Assembly (NCBI GenBank): GCA_020796225.1
Contig: CM036771.1
Location: 29,246,176-29,310,175, forward strand
Reading direction: 5' to 3'
From: Arion vulgaris
Lineage: Eukaryota > Mollusca > Gastropoda > Stylommatophora > Arionidae
Length of the DNA stretch: 64,000 nucleotides
The translations under genes and the position numbers were made by a program. Shown here in pieces: positions 10,750-21,806 of this stretch (position 1 is the first letter of the stretch; each line of letters starts with the position of its first letter). A model generated the notes under the pieces. That model did not search any database. It was not told where the DNA came from and was given only the letters and a program-made list of their open reading frames with translations.

Positions 10750-12076
10750 TACCTAATCCTGACGGCATTAAAGCTCTCGGTTCTTTCTAATAGGAGAACT
10801 AATCCACTTTGTCCTCTCCTTCGTCTTCCGGAACTAGTTCTCACTCTAAACTCCTTTCAGTTTAATGACCAATTCCTTGAGCAGATCAGTCGGTTGCCAT
10901 GGGACCAAAATGGGACCTAGTTATGCTTGTCTGTTCATGGGTTATCGTGAAAACCCAGTATGGACTACATATGATGGCCCCCTTCCGTCTGTCTATCACG
11001 GATACATTGATGACTGTATTGGCATTACTGATTGCCTGAACGATTTGTCACGCTTCATAAATTGTATTAATGTTTTCACCCCTTCTATTCGTTTTACTTC
11101 TCATCTTCCCCTTCTTGTGTCAACTTTCTTGATATCACTATCACCATATACATAATCCACTATCACTACATCAGTATATTACAAGCCTACTGATGCACAT
11201 AGTTTTCTCCTTTATACTTCTTCCCATCCCCGGCTTGTCGTGACTCTTTGCCATTCTCGCAGCTCTTGCGCCTTCGTCTCCTTTGTAGCGAGGACGATGA
11301 TTTTCTTGATAGAGCTCGCGAGATGCTTGATTTCTTCCGCAGGCGCCTATAACCGGAGGTGCTTGTCTCGGCTGTGCATCGAGTTCAGAAAATCACTCGC
11401 CAGCAGGCCCTTACCAGTCAGCATGGACTACTAACTCTGACAGAGTAAAACTTATCTTAACTTCCACCCCCATAGTTCACTGGTGAAAAATGTTTTATTT
11501 CGTCATCTGTCTATCTTTAAGTTAGATCCTGAGACCCGTTCTGTCTTCCCCAACTATCCTTTGGTGGCTTACAGACGGGACAGAAGTCTTAGGATATGTT
11601 GGTACACAGTCGCCTTAAGTCCCAAAATTCAGACTCATTTTGGCACTGTCCAGTGTGGCCGCCGGCGTTGCAACACGTGTGCTTATGTGATACAGACGCG
11701 CATTGTATCTTTTTCCCTTTTAAAAACGTTTGTTATTAACGATGGTTTACATGCGGGTCCCGTAATCTTATCTATGCCATTATCTGTAAGCGGTGTAACA
11801 AGGCATATCGGCGAGACAGGCAAGAGGCTCAGTGACCGATTCGCCCAATACTTTCGCGACATACGCCAATGCTCTGTGACCGATGCAGCCACCCAGTTCA
11901 ATGATACCGGCCATTTAGGAGCTCACAATGTCCAGGCCCAACCATCCGATCATGTTTCTCGGATGATCGCAGTCGATTTCGAGAACGTCGATGTCGTTGC
12001 ATGGTACGTTGCGACCCCATGGTCTCAACGTATTACATTCCTTTTCTTTAGTACTTTCTCATCCCATGCCTTGTAA
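10750..12076 (+). pseudogene. Penelope-like RT with C-terminal GIY-YIG endonuclease
   Basis: The RT part includes FQFNDQFLEQI near 10857, a MGTKMGPSYACLF-like segment near 10895-10935 and YIDDCIG near 11002, the catalytic YxDD-type box. Later come SVKNVLFRHLSIFK near 11480 and a cysteine-bearing linker CGRRRCNTC near 11658-11684. The nuclease domain follows with ICKRCNKAYIGETGKRLSDRF in mixed frames near 11778-11845, the second conserved strand of GIY-YIG domains with its arginine, then HFRDIRQ. The domain order is that of Penelope-like elements carrying an endonuclease. Frame changes near 10890, 11160 and 11430 break it. The open piece 11483-12076 is the longest remnant. Confidence 0.82.
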
Positions 12077-12101
12077 TCTATATGGGCATATGTTGCATGT
12101 A

Positions 12102-12373
12102 TTCAAGTTATATATTTACTAGATTTTTCATTGTTTCTCTTCCTTTCTATTTCTAGTTTTTATGTGTGTTTTTGTGTTACATTTATTTCGTTATTCGTTT
12201 TTATTTCCAGATTTTCATTAGGGAAAAGTTTATATGTAGTCGTCCATATAGGTTTTTTAAAAAATTTTTCACTCCTGTTGTTCGTTTGCTAGATAAGGCC
12301 TTTGATCGAAACTTTGCTGTATTTTGTCATTGTTTTTTTAATTTGTAAAAATACAGTACTTTGTGATTACGTG
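12102..12373 (+). repeat. Right inverted arm of the Penelope-like element
   Basis: Reverse-complement partner of 10289-10560; it ends GTGATTACGTGT. The hammerhead-like motif lies inside it. Confidence 0.85.
12288..12317 (+). ncRNA. Hammerhead-like motif in the right arm
   Basis: GCTAGATAAGGCC, a loop, then GATCGAAACTTTGC. The spacing suits a hammerhead core with GAAA intact, but the CUGAUGA box is degraded to UAGAUAA, so cleavage is doubtful. Confidence 0.35.
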
Positions 12374-13193
12374 TTCTTCCAGGCACCATTCCTGACTGTA
12401 CGAAATCAACCGAATGGATAACAGTATATTGTTGTAGATATCATATATATCTCGACCTAACAAATTCCTGTTTAACTAATTGGAGTGCTTAGTTGATGCA
12501 AAAAACGTTTTTGTTATATAATTTTGCATAAGCACAACAAAATGATAATCCCAAAATTTAGAATTTAAGTAATACATAAAATGGTGGCGAATGTTTGCAA
12601 AGGTATATCACTATTACATATTATAAAAAGCAATGTAACATAGTGAATACATGATACCTTCCACTTCTATCAATGAAAATAGATGTTGTGTGCATATTTC
12701 AATGACTGTCACTAGATACATTTTGAACTGATTAATTCCATGGGCTTCCCGATTTTCACTGGTGTAGATTTGGAGCGGAACTGGTGCATGGGGAGCACGC
12801 AAATGCGAAATTATTGAAAAACTTGACAATCGAACTTATTTAACGTTAAACCATGTATACCAAATCAACATCGCTCTTATTTTACTAATAACATATAATA
12901 AAAATCTGACAGCACTAAAGGTTTGTGTGGGCAAAAAATACTTTAGGAAAGTCACCACTGTTATCTATAGAAAAATGTAAAAATCAATTATTTCTGTTAA
13001 ATGGATGATTTTATATCTGTCAGTAAAGATGTTCACGAAGTTTGAAACGAGTTACAGTTGTCTAGTCCGACGATTAAGACAAGATCCATGGACATTTCTG
13101 TGTGTCCCTAGATGATGACATATAATGCAATCAGAAATAAAAAAACACCACACATACAGTAGAGCTTTGTAATAATCATTTCTGATAACTTAC

Positions 13194-13323
13194 CTCCACT
13201 GGCATGGTCGTTTCGCTGTCTTGCAAAGGCAGACACCAAATACAAATTATTGTGGTATAAGTCAATCCAAAAGTCATTCGAAGGTGTAGTTACTCCTTGA
13301 AAGTTGAAAAAATAAAGTCCACC
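13194..13323 (-). CDS. C1q-domain protein, exon encoding the middle of the C1q domain
   Basis: A 130-base exon between an AG acceptor (13325-13324, after a pyrimidine-rich CTTCCTCC) and a GTAAGT donor (13193-13188). It encodes 43 codons with no stop, reading GGLYFFNFQGVTTPS and ending QRNDHASG. C1q domains have a G.Y.F.F.. strand at this place, directly after FTA. It starts in phase 0, exactly what the exon at 20839-20981 requires upstream, and it ends in phase 1. The final C1q strands should follow on the minus strand at lower coordinates; I searched 1-13.19 kb by eye and did not find them. The protein would be secreted and probably forms trimers that bind ligands. No sign of decay is visible. 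Confidence 0.8.
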
Positions 13324-13469
13324 CTGGAGGAAGATTTATTGCAAATTAGTTGTATCATTAGTAAATGAACTTATTATCGATATAATGGAAGACTGCAATA
13401 AAACTATGTACCAAAGAGGAAACACGGTAACAGGGAAGTAATGTACTATTACAAAGAACAAAAACAAGA

Positions 13470-13998
13470 TAAAGCGACGTTTCCACCAAACAACCGTTAT
13501 CCGAAGGTGCCAATTTTAAGATGCAAACACGTCACCATGAACACAAAAGAGCAATGTTCAACACAATCTTTCTCCCTACATTATGTTACCAGTGCCAAAC
13601 CTGGACGCCGACAACAAACGAAAGAAGAAAACTAGTCACAACAGAGATGAAGTGTTTACGCAGAATGCTGGGTGTAACAAGAAGAGACCGGTTGAGAAAT
13701 GAAGACATCAGGAAAAAGTGGGTACAACATCAGTACTAGACTTCATCAAGAAACAACAAATTAAATAGTTCGGCCACGTAAGCAGATTACCATCAGACAG
13801 TGCACTTCAAAGAGCAATGCTGCTCCGATACAATGGGTACAAAGCAAAAGGCTGGCCACGCAAAAGATGGACCTCAAAGATAACAGAGGCGACAAAGAGA
13901 CTATTTACAAAGCGCATACTAGGGCCCGTTTTAGAAATCTCTTCCTGACCTGACGCTGTGAGGCAAACAGGATTCCAGAAAGAAGAAGAAGAAGATCC
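13470..13998 (+). pseudogene. RTE LINE C-terminal tail ending in a GAA microsatellite
   Basis: The translation contains FLPTLCYQCQTWTPTTNERR, KLVTTEMKCLRRMLGVTRRDR, RNEDIRKK, then in the next frame IKKQQIK.FGHV and GWPRKRW. These are the YG..TW to GRP.KRW motifs at the end of RTE-type proteins. It ends at AGAAAGAAGAAGAAGAAG (about 13978-13996), an A-rich microsatellite of the sort that ends many RTE insertions. Related minus-strand tails lie at 21.06-21.42, 47.69-48.4 and 61.22-61.98 kb. It sits just beyond an exon of the C1q gene, inside its large intron. Confidence 0.75.
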
Positions 13999-14099
13999 GA
14001 AGGATACAGAACAAATGATGAAATGAAGACTGTTCTTTCACACTAGACATCACTGACAAAGTCAGATGATAAATCTCTAACTGATCTCAAATAGAAATA

Positions 14100-15260
14100 T
14101 GTGACTAGTAATTCTCTCTATCTCTCGCGATGGTTCTTATGCCGTTTTATCATTCTAATGTGATATATAAACAGCCAAACATCAAGAACGGATGTACGTG
14201 CACAACCTTCAGTAACTATTGGAGCTCAGGTGCTTATCCTTCGGTGGTGTGTTCGGTTTCAACCAGCGTTTACTGGGTTCGTTCTCCGTTAGTCCTTTGC
14301 TGTCCCCAGCCAAATCTGTAAGGCAGAGCAGGTTGCATTTGTCTTTTAGGGCAGCAACCCTTAGATGTCCTTTTGTGGACAACTAGTTTGCCGCCCGTCC
14401 AGTTTTGTGTACGGTTTGCTCCTGGCAAGACATTTCGAATTGTCCCCTAATCAAACTACAAGGCAGACAGTAGTGCCTTCACTCAGTGAGACGGAAACGC
14501 GGACTGGCTTCACCTCTGCTGGGCTTTCCAGTTTTCCGCTCATTTGGGCGGTCCACACCTCTAGCCTGCCACGTCTGCCGTGCTAGCTTTATTCCGCCTG
14601 TGGGCCACCTGTCACTGCTCGCATGCGTGCTCGCCTGCCTGAGTGCCTACCTCATCTTCCGTCAATTCCACGTGCCCCATTTGCTTGGGCTGTTCCGCCT
14701 GGCTTACTCCGCCACCACCCTGTGATGAGGTCCGGTTTCCTGAGTTTGCCATGTGGACCAACGGAGCCAGTTCGACTCATCAAATTCGGCTCAAGAGGCA
14801 TAGGGCTCAGTTTCGCCCACGCTGGTCCATGCTCTGATGGATGCACCTCTTATCCTTCCAGCTTTTCTCATCGCCGGAAGACAAGCATTAGATATCACTC
14901 TGGCTGTGTGCGAGCGGATCCCATCAGCGTGACTACTATGCATTCTACTTGCACCTAGTAACCTGGCACGATACCTGCCCTCTAGCCAGACCGGAACCAC
15001 CGTCTGTTTCAGGGTCACCACGAGGAGTGAGGTAGGGTTTGATTAGTGCCAGCTCATTAATCCTGGCGCGGCGTTGTCCCATGCCCTTGACCCTGACTAG
15101 TAAATGAGAACTCTGAATTGAAGTTAATGGATTGTTGAGAAAAATAAGACAGTCAAGCATTTTGAAGCATAGGTTCAAATGCGCTAAAGCAACTGCCCAG
15201 TTCAGTGAGATGGTACTGATCAAGACCTTCACCACCTCCACTGATCCATGAAACAAACAG
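14100..15260. other. GC-richer segment, not recognised
   Basis: From about 14300 to 15100 the composition is clearly richer in G+C than its surroundings and carries several overlapping ORFs of 60-110 codons on both strands, none with a motif I know. It lies in the C1q intron. It may be an unidentified mobile element; I cannot tell a coding strand. Confidence 0.3.
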
Positions 15261-16217
15261 AGATCTGTCTGGTAGTGTAGGATCGATGGAGGTCAGGTAT
15301 AGGAGTATGACTCCATCTAACTCTAACACTACTCAAAACATTTCCACAATTATTAATCACCAATATCTCTGAAAAGAAATGCATACTCTCACAACAATAG
15401 CATCAGGTTCTTGAACTATATCTCAAAATCAGTAACATTACACTTTTTTTCTCTCTCCCAGAAAAACCTTAACTAACATTTCATCTACTCTGTTACAAAC
15501 CAAAAATCATGAACAAAAAATTTCCTTCATTTAAAAATACAAATGTGTTCGTCAAACACAGACTTCACAAGTTTGAGTCTACAATGTTGAGTCCATAATT
15601 CTCTCACTCACGGTATGCACAATTGGTCCTCTCGTCTTCAACTTCACTTATTTCGTATCAATATCACCAACTACTCACTCACCTGTTAAAAGTGGTACTT
15701 TGGCTCGTCCTAACTTACCTCACATTGATTCCTCGTCAAGAGTATATGCCCAAATCTTATACTAATTCAACTAATATCTTCTATCAATACCGCATGATCT
15801 CTTGTACGTAAGTCTTAACTCCCTACAAAGTCTCTTATTATGCTTCCTCTCCTACTCTTAGTTTCATTCGAAACATGGTTATTCCCTTCTGTTAAATGGC
15901 AATCTTCTGAACTGAACTACGCCGATGCCTTCGTCGATTCGTTTGACTCATTCTACTATGGTTTACTTCGGATCTCATCATTTCCCTTTCTTTTCCTGAA
16001 ATAGGAACATCTTCCGAAGATAAGTCTCTCTCTTTGGTAAAATTATACGAATTGAAATATATTGCAGAATCGTACTTGTATACAATGGGTGATCAATTTT
16101 ACCCAACAAGTAGCTTTCGTGTATCACTTAGAATCACGAATCCTCTGCCAAATTCTGTCTTCGTGTCGTCATCTTAGGGTACTGCAAGCCTCTCCAATTG
16201 CAGTTATCAACATGGAT
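15261..16217. other. Intronic AT/CT-rich stretch, nothing recognised
   Basis: Pyrimidine-rich on the plus strand and without a supportable gene. It leads into the 16-bp satellite. Confidence 0.4.
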
Positions 16218-17345
16218 TCTCGTATTCGGTGTTCTCTTATGAATTCTCTCTTATAAGTATTCTCTCTTATAAGTATTCTCTCTTATACGTGCTCTTCTTA
16301 TACGTGCTCTCTCTTATAAGTATTCTCTCTATACGTGCTCTCTCTATACGTGCTCTCTCTTATAAGTATTCTCTCTATACGTGCTCTCTTATAAGTATTC
16401 TCTCTTATACGTGCTCTCTCTTATACGTGCTCTCTCTTATAAGTATTCTCTCTTATACGTATTCTCTCTTATAAGTATTCTCTCTATATGTGCTCTTCTT
16501 ATACGTGTCTCTCTTATAGTATTCTCTCTTATACGTATTCTCTCTTATAAGTATTCTCTCTTATACGTGTTTTCTCTTATAAGTATTCTCTCTTGTACGT
16601 GCTCTCTCTTATACGTGTTTTCTCTTATAAGTATTATCTCTTATACGTGTTCTCTCTTATACGTGTTCTCTCTTATACGTGCTCTCTCTTATAAGTATTC
16701 TCTCTTATACGTGCTCTCTCTTATACATGCTCTCTCTTATAAGTATTCTCTCTTATACGTGCTCTCTCTTATACGTATTCTCTCTTATAAGTATTCTCTC
16801 TTATACGTGCTCTCTCTTATACGTGCTCTCTCTTATAAGTATTCTCTCTTATACGTGCTCTCTCTTATACGTGCTCTCTCTTATAAGTATTCTCTCTTAT
16901 ACGTGCTCTCTCTTATACGTGCTCTCTCTTATACGTATTCTCTCTTATAAGTATTCTCTCTTATACGTGTTTTCTCTTATAAGTATTCTCTCTTATAAGT
17001 ATTCTCTCTTATAAGTATTCTCTCTTATAAGTATTCTCTCTTATAAGTATTCTCTCTTATATGAATTCTCTCTTATATGAATTCTGTTATACGACTTCTC
17101 TCTTATACGAATTCTGTTATACGACTTCTCTCTTATACGTGTTCTCTCTTATAAGTATTCTCTCTTATATGAATTCTCTCTTATATGAATTCTCTCTTAT
17201 ATGAATTCTCTATGAATTCTCTCTTATATGAATTCTCTCTTATATGAATTCTCTCTTATACGAATTCTCACTTATATGAATTCTCTCTTATATGAATTCT
17301 CTCTTATACGAATTCTCACTTATATGAATTCTCTCATACTGTCTC
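16218..17345. repeat. 16-bp satellite with variant blocks
   Basis: The unit is about 16 bases: ATAAGTATTCTCTCTT and ATACGTGCTCTCTCTT alternate in the first two thirds, and ATATGAATTCTCTCTT (with an EcoRI site) dominates from about 17055. In the first part a 48-base order of one AAGT unit plus two ACGT units is common (for example 16740-16930). The long ORFs here (SLISILSYTCSLLYVL pattern) follow from 3 x 16 = 48 lacking stops, and are not genes. It lies in an intron of the C1q gene. Confidence 0.92.
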
Positions 17346-17609
17346 ATTCGAATTATCTTATACTGTCTTACACGAATTATCTTATACCTTCTCATTCGAG
17401 TTCTCAGCAAAGTTCCCTTTTCGCAACTTCCACATGAGGTCTCTGCAAATATCTCCAGTTGCAGTCCTCAACATATGCAATTCAAAGCCCCTCTCCTTTG
17501 AATCCTCAACATAAATCCTCTAGAAGATTCTCCTTTGATCTTCAGGATTATTTTTCAACATTGTCCACGTCCTCGATTCATACATAGATCGACACCTATG
17601 GACAGTTTA

Positions 17610-17832
17610 TCTCCGTAAGTACATCCTCTTCCTCTGTATATCCTCCTCCGTAAGTATATCCTCCTCCGTAAGTATATCCTCCTCCGTAAGTATATCCTCC
17701 TCCGTAAGTATATCCTCCTCCGTAAGTGTATCCTCTTCCGTAAGTGTATCCTCCTCCGTAAGTATATCCTCCTCCATAAGTATATCCTCCTCCGTAAGTG
17801 TATCCTCCTCCGTAAGTGCATCCTCACTTACC
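17610..17832. repeat. 18-bp minisatellite, about 12 copies
   Basis: Unit CCTCCTCCGTAAGTATAT with minor changes. The minus strand is open and would read ILTEED repeated, but there is no other sign of a gene. Each plus-strand unit contains GTAAGTAT, a consensus-like 5' splice site, but on the strand opposite to the host gene. Confidence 0.92.
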
Positions 17833-18714
17833 TTAAAATGTCCAATCATGGGACAATCAACTTCGTGTTACAGTCATATATCGTGTCAGGTCTAGAATCG
17901 TGTTTCGATTAACACAGTCTTGTATCGATATACAAGGTCTATAATCCCAGACTACACACTGTGAAACAATATATATATTATAGTCACCACCGTCCTCTTT
18001 GTGACCTACTGACTTCTCTTCTGTATTATCTGAATATTCTCATTATCGCGAAGATCAATCGCTCTTCCACGACTTCTGTGAAATGAAACAATACTCTGCT
18101 CATGTTTCTTCCTCTGTCCTTTAAAATTGTATCGGCGTAATGCTCAGACGGTTCTGTCCATCTAGAAACGTCTGTAATTCGTCACTGGCATCTTTATAAC
18201 ACTGTCTTATGCCTCTGGTATTTGTTTTATATCGCTCATGTCCTCTAAGGTCCTCCTATGCCCTCTCATTATATATATCTTCATCTATTGAGTCCGTTCG
18301 AATCATACGAGTACTCTTCTATCTCTCCACTATTGACAATTATCCATCTTCTATTCTACTGTGATTGTACTACATGACAATTCCTAATATGTCCTAAATC
18401 TCCTAAAAGACCTATTTTCCTAATTGTAACAACCATTACTAAAACTCACCTGATTTCCCGAAAAAGTTGACTGCATCCATCTGCTCCCAGTCTACCTACT
18501 ATCTTCACCAAGTCTGCAAGATCTTGCTGTTCGTTCTTCTGTTCCATCTTATTACTCTCACTTCCAACAACCAATCTATTAATCTTCAAAATAATGATAC
18601 ATTACCTCCACACTATCTAAAAAATACAATTTCAACACTATTAACTACACCATCAACAATTCTAAATATACCATCTAATCAAATATAACTAACTTCTATA
18701 AACACATCCATTTG
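17833..18714. other. Intronic stretch, nothing recognised
   Basis: AT- and CT-rich sequence without motif or strong ORF on either strand. The longest ORF, 18467-18688, has no recognisable features. Confidence 0.4.
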
Positions 18715-18910
18715 CATAGTTCCTTGACTTCTTTCCATATGTCCATCTAAATAATTTCTTTTGACACTTCACCTAAATAGTTCCTTTTAACACATCACTG
18801 AATAGTTCTTTCTTTTAACACATTTACCTAAAAAGTTCCTCTTGACACGTTACCTGAATAGTTCATTCTTTAAACACTTTCATCTTAATAGTTCCTCTTG
18901 ACACTTCCCA
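18715..18910. repeat. Degenerate tandem repeat, about 30-35 bp unit
   Basis: About six imperfect units share the pattern AATAGTTCCTTTTGACAC followed by TTACCT. Divergence is high, suggesting an old array. Confidence 0.6.
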
Positions 18911-19700
18911 TGAATACCTAATGAAGTCGGCTTACTACGTCTTTGACCATCCTCTAAATAGGCTGTATAATGGCAGTCTGGTCCCCCAGGGTGTTCGAAA
19001 ACCTGGTCGCGGCCCATAAAGGTGCTACTGATGAGAATGTCCGAATATTCTGGGCACGATACCAATAAAAAGAGGATTGTAGCAGTGGGCTTGATGATGA
19101 ATAAAATGTCCTGGATGTATACTTCTTTCTATTTAATTCTATCTGTTTGGTCACGGCACCACCGGTAATTACACCGGACTAAAGATGATTGCAGTTTTCT
19201 TTAAAAGTTATCTTTCTGCTGCTGTAAGATCTAGAAAATCACTCTCACCAGAAATCAATTCACAAATGCCAACATCTCAGATGAAAGTTAATCAAATTTT
19301 AATCACTCTCTGCAAACCTTGCTGAGAACTCCATCATTCTATTTTTCATGAAATTAAAACAACAATTCCACCAAATCAACATATCTCTGGAGATCCAATG
19401 GCTCGACCGAAAAATTTGCACTGTCTTAACTATCTACGTAAGCCTACCAGAACTAAAAATCCCTACTGGTCCATCGAGTCTTCCATGACCACTGGATCTC
19501 TATAATTTATCTATAAATCACAGGGTCCGCTCTGCACGAGCCCCCTGCAACGACAACTGTCGTTTCAATCCATCTCTATCTCTGCCTGTCTCTGTCTCTA
19601 CTGTCTCTGTGTCTCTCTGCTGTCCGAATTCCATCCCCGAGTATTTATATCAGGCTGGTATTGCGCAATCTATATCCCCCCGAAAAATCTAGATAGGAAT
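18911..19700 (-). mobile_element. Possible LTR-retrotransposon end (LTR plus primer-binding-like site)
   Basis: On the minus strand there is a TATA-like box (GATATAAATACTCGGGG, about 19650-19634), then a purine-rich GACAGCAGAGAGACACAG segment. About 470 bases later comes GGTGGTGCCGTGACCAAAC (about 19168-19150), which looks like the primer-binding region after an LTR in BEL- and Gypsy-like elements. An open frame of about 60 codons follows. I found no second LTR copy and no pol genes, so this is tentative. Confidence 0.3.
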
Positions 19701-20838
19701 TGTTTACTTCATAATACTACGCACGTTAAACTCAACTTAATCTCATTGGTCTGTTATATTCTCACTTACCAATAATTTTTTTACGTAACAATTTCTCATT
19801 TGCTTAATAATCCTAGGCTGCATAGTACAATCGAGTCATTATTCTCGAACATGTTTCTATAAAATAGTAAACATGGAATTTTCCTATCTGTCTTTAATGA
19901 TCGTCATTATCAATAAATGCGTTTTAGCGCAACCCTTCAAGCAGACATCGTTGAATATATACCTGGATATCACGTGATTGATACAATATACATTTCCAAA
20001 TTGCGTCAATTCTTCTTAGGTACACTTTTTCTTTCTCTTCAGATTTCGCTAAGACTTTATTATATAGCCTGGTCATTCCTTAGCTTGCTTTTACTAGAAA
20101 TATATCTTCACTTATCATTATTCCTGGTAAAATAACCTCATCACTACACTTGCAGGCAGAAGTGATATGCCATCTGTCGAGAGTGTTACACAGCACGAAC
20201 TTTAGCTCCAGCATAAACCTAGGAATTCATAAAAATTGCTTGTGACTGCGAATTGAACCAGCCTCTACAATACAGAAGGTCTAACACTTGCAGAGATGCC
20301 TCGGATTCACTATATGTTGAAAATCAATTTGTTGACCTGCTTTCATGACATTGACGTTGACTACACTGCCATTGCGTGTCATTCCATGAAGACTATGTAT
20401 AAGCTGGCAATCTGTTCGCTCATTACCTTGCAGGCCAGTATGGCAAGGTACAAAATAAAAGTTACAGGCCCCATTCGCGATGTGAAAGTACGATCATCGA
20501 CTCTCGCTTCAAAAACTACTCTATTAGTTTCCTTCCTGGAACTATCAGACTACTTTCCCAGTGAACCCTGTAATCTCAGTCTAAATGGGATCGAGTTCTT
20601 AATTCTATTGGAAAAAACTTAGGTCCCGAGTTCACGTTGAACAGGTAAGATAGCTTTCGAAATAGTAAAATCTTTCCGAGTAAAGTATAAAGCAACTGTT
20701 AGAGCAAACACAGTTGTTAACCGAAGTGTAATAATGATTGTTCTACTAATGAATCAATTAACCAATCAATCAATTAGTCAACAGGTCAAGCCATTCCCGT
20801 CTTATATTACAAAAATGTTAGACTAACAACAACATTAC
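19701..20838. other. Intronic stretch with one unrecognised ORF
   Basis: The only sizeable ORF is 20296-20622 (+), 108 codons, with no motif I recognise and no supporting splice or promoter signal. It lies in the C1q intron on the opposite strand. I do not call it a gene. Confidence 0.35.
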
Positions 20839-20981
20839 CTTGGATGCAGTGAACACTCCAGTCCGGTTGTTGTAACAGCTACCAAAGTTGGTAAAGACGT
20901 CATTGAATGCAATTTTCTGTCCACCGCCTATGTTCTGGTGTGATTTAAACGCAGCACTGAATGCGATGTAAGTTGGAGTAC
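20839..20981 (-). CDS. C1q-domain protein, exon encoding the start of the C1q domain
   Basis: A 143-base exon. The acceptor is TTCTGGCAG (AG at 20983-20982) after a pyrimidine-rich run, and the donor is CAAG/GTAATG (GT at 20838-20837). It is open throughout and reads TPTYIAFSAAFKSHQNIG, then QKIAFNDVFTNFGSCY and TGVFTASK. These match the first half of C1q domains: the AFSA strand, the I.F..V.TN.G..Y strand, and G.FTA before the next strand. It begins in phase 1, which fits the exon at 22052-22142, and ends in phase 0, which fits 13194-13323. Molluscan C1q proteins are often just a signal peptide and this domain and act as secreted recognition proteins; that role here is inference. Confidence 0.87.
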
Positions 20982-21059
20982 CTGCCAGAAGGTTGTAAGA
21001 AATAATAAATACATTTAACATTAGTATGAAATACTTCTTCTTTCTCTAATCATGTTTTG

Positions 21060-21420
21060 TCTCACAGTGTTAGGATAAGAAGAGATTCAGAACGGACTTT
21101 TGTGTGCGCTTCATAAATAGTGTTTTTCGTCGCCTCTGTTATCTCTGAGGTCCACCTTTTGCGTGAACGGCCTTTTTGTTTTGTATCCACTATATCGTAG
21201 TAACAATGCTCTTTGAGACGCTCTCTTATTTTCTGTTGGTAATCTACTTATGTGATCGAACCATTAAATTTGTTGTTTCTTGATGAAGTTCATTATTGAT
21301 GTTGTACCCACTTTTTTCCTAATGTCTTTATTTCTAAACCGGTCTCTTCTTGATACTCTCAGAATTCTGCGTAGACACTTCATCTCTGTCGTGACTAGTT
21401 TTATATGATTGTGGAATACT
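21060..21420 (-). pseudogene. RTE LINE C-terminal tail in the C1q intron
   Basis: On the minus strand the frames give KLVTTEMKCLRRILRVSRRDR, RNKDIRKKVGTT, FIKKQQI and an RRKW-like end. This is the same subfamily as 13470-13998 and 61225-61980. It is 5'-truncated, contains frameshifts and sits between two exons of the C1q gene in the same orientation. Confidence 0.72.
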
Positions 21421-21806
21421 AAGGTAAATAAAGGGTTCTCTTTGAACCCAAGAGGAAGCGTCGGAACCAGCAAGCATGGAGATAGGTAGTAAAACAAAGT
21501 AAGTCAATTCTACACATTTATTATGCACACTTCCGATGTATACAAATGCCACACATTGGGATTAATCATGGAGCCTTTTTTATTAGCGGACTTCACTGCC
21601 AAGCAATGATATGAGAGTTTTAGACGTCATAACCAGACGAGCTGACTAAAAAAAAAAGAGGAAAAGCTTGCCCTGTCGTGGAATACTATAAAACTATAAC
21701 TTTTCAGATTGTCTTATCTTATCTGAGTTTTACAGCAGAATATCGTAATAAGAACGCTGAAACTCGATTGACTATATCCTCTGTTTCATGTAGCAATGGC
21801 GAAAAA

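Larger units (their letters stand above)
10074..12396 (+). mobile_element. Penelope-like element with inverted terminal arms
   Basis: The element contains an RT fragment and a GIY-YIG nuclease on the plus strand, between two arms of about 270 bases in inverted orientation (about 10289-10560 and 12102-12373). Penelope-like elements typically encode RT followed by GIY-YIG and carry terminal repeats that may be inverted. It is inserted in a DNA transposon with an 11-bp duplication. Stops and frameshifts make it inactive. Confidence 0.85.
10063..12407. repeat. 11-bp target-site duplication around the Penelope-like element
   Basis: TGTACGAAATC occurs at 10063-10073 and again at 12397-12407. In the uninterrupted relative near 23217 the same string occurs once and reads straight through to the sequence found on the far side here, giving an empty-site comparison. 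Confidence 0.8.
10025..13052. mobile_element. Non-autonomous Tc1/mariner-like transposon, split by a Penelope-like insertion
   Basis: The left end (10025, preceded by TA at 10023-10024) reads GTTCGTTTCAAAATTCCTGA; the right end (13052, followed by TA) reads, on the minus strand, ACTCGTTTCAAACTTCGTGA. These are imperfect terminal inverted repeats with TA target duplications. Without the insertion at 10074-12396, about 700 bases remain. Those bases align through their length with both flanks of the transposase-bearing element at 23184-25266 (for example the run TAGTTGATGCAAAAAACG at 12491 and again near 23319). The transposase gene is missing, so this is an internally deleted, MITE-like relative. 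Confidence 0.8.

Noticed and set aside
14365..15256. GC-rich ORF cluster as a CpG-island promoter or gene
   Set aside because: No known motif in any frame and ORFs overlap on both strands; composition alone does not support a gene.
16229..17014. ORFs of up to 189 codons in the 16-bp satellite
   Set aside because: Three 16-bp units make 48 bases without stops; the translation is a pure repeat and lies in an intron of a gene on the other strand.
17555..17849. Acidic (ILTEED)n and basic repeat proteins on the minus strand
   Set aside because: Overlapping frames of an 18-bp repeat; no signal, domain or splice evidence.
20296..20622. ORF of 108 codons as a host gene
   Set aside because: No domain, no splice or promoter support, and it lies in an intron of the C1q gene on the opposite strand.
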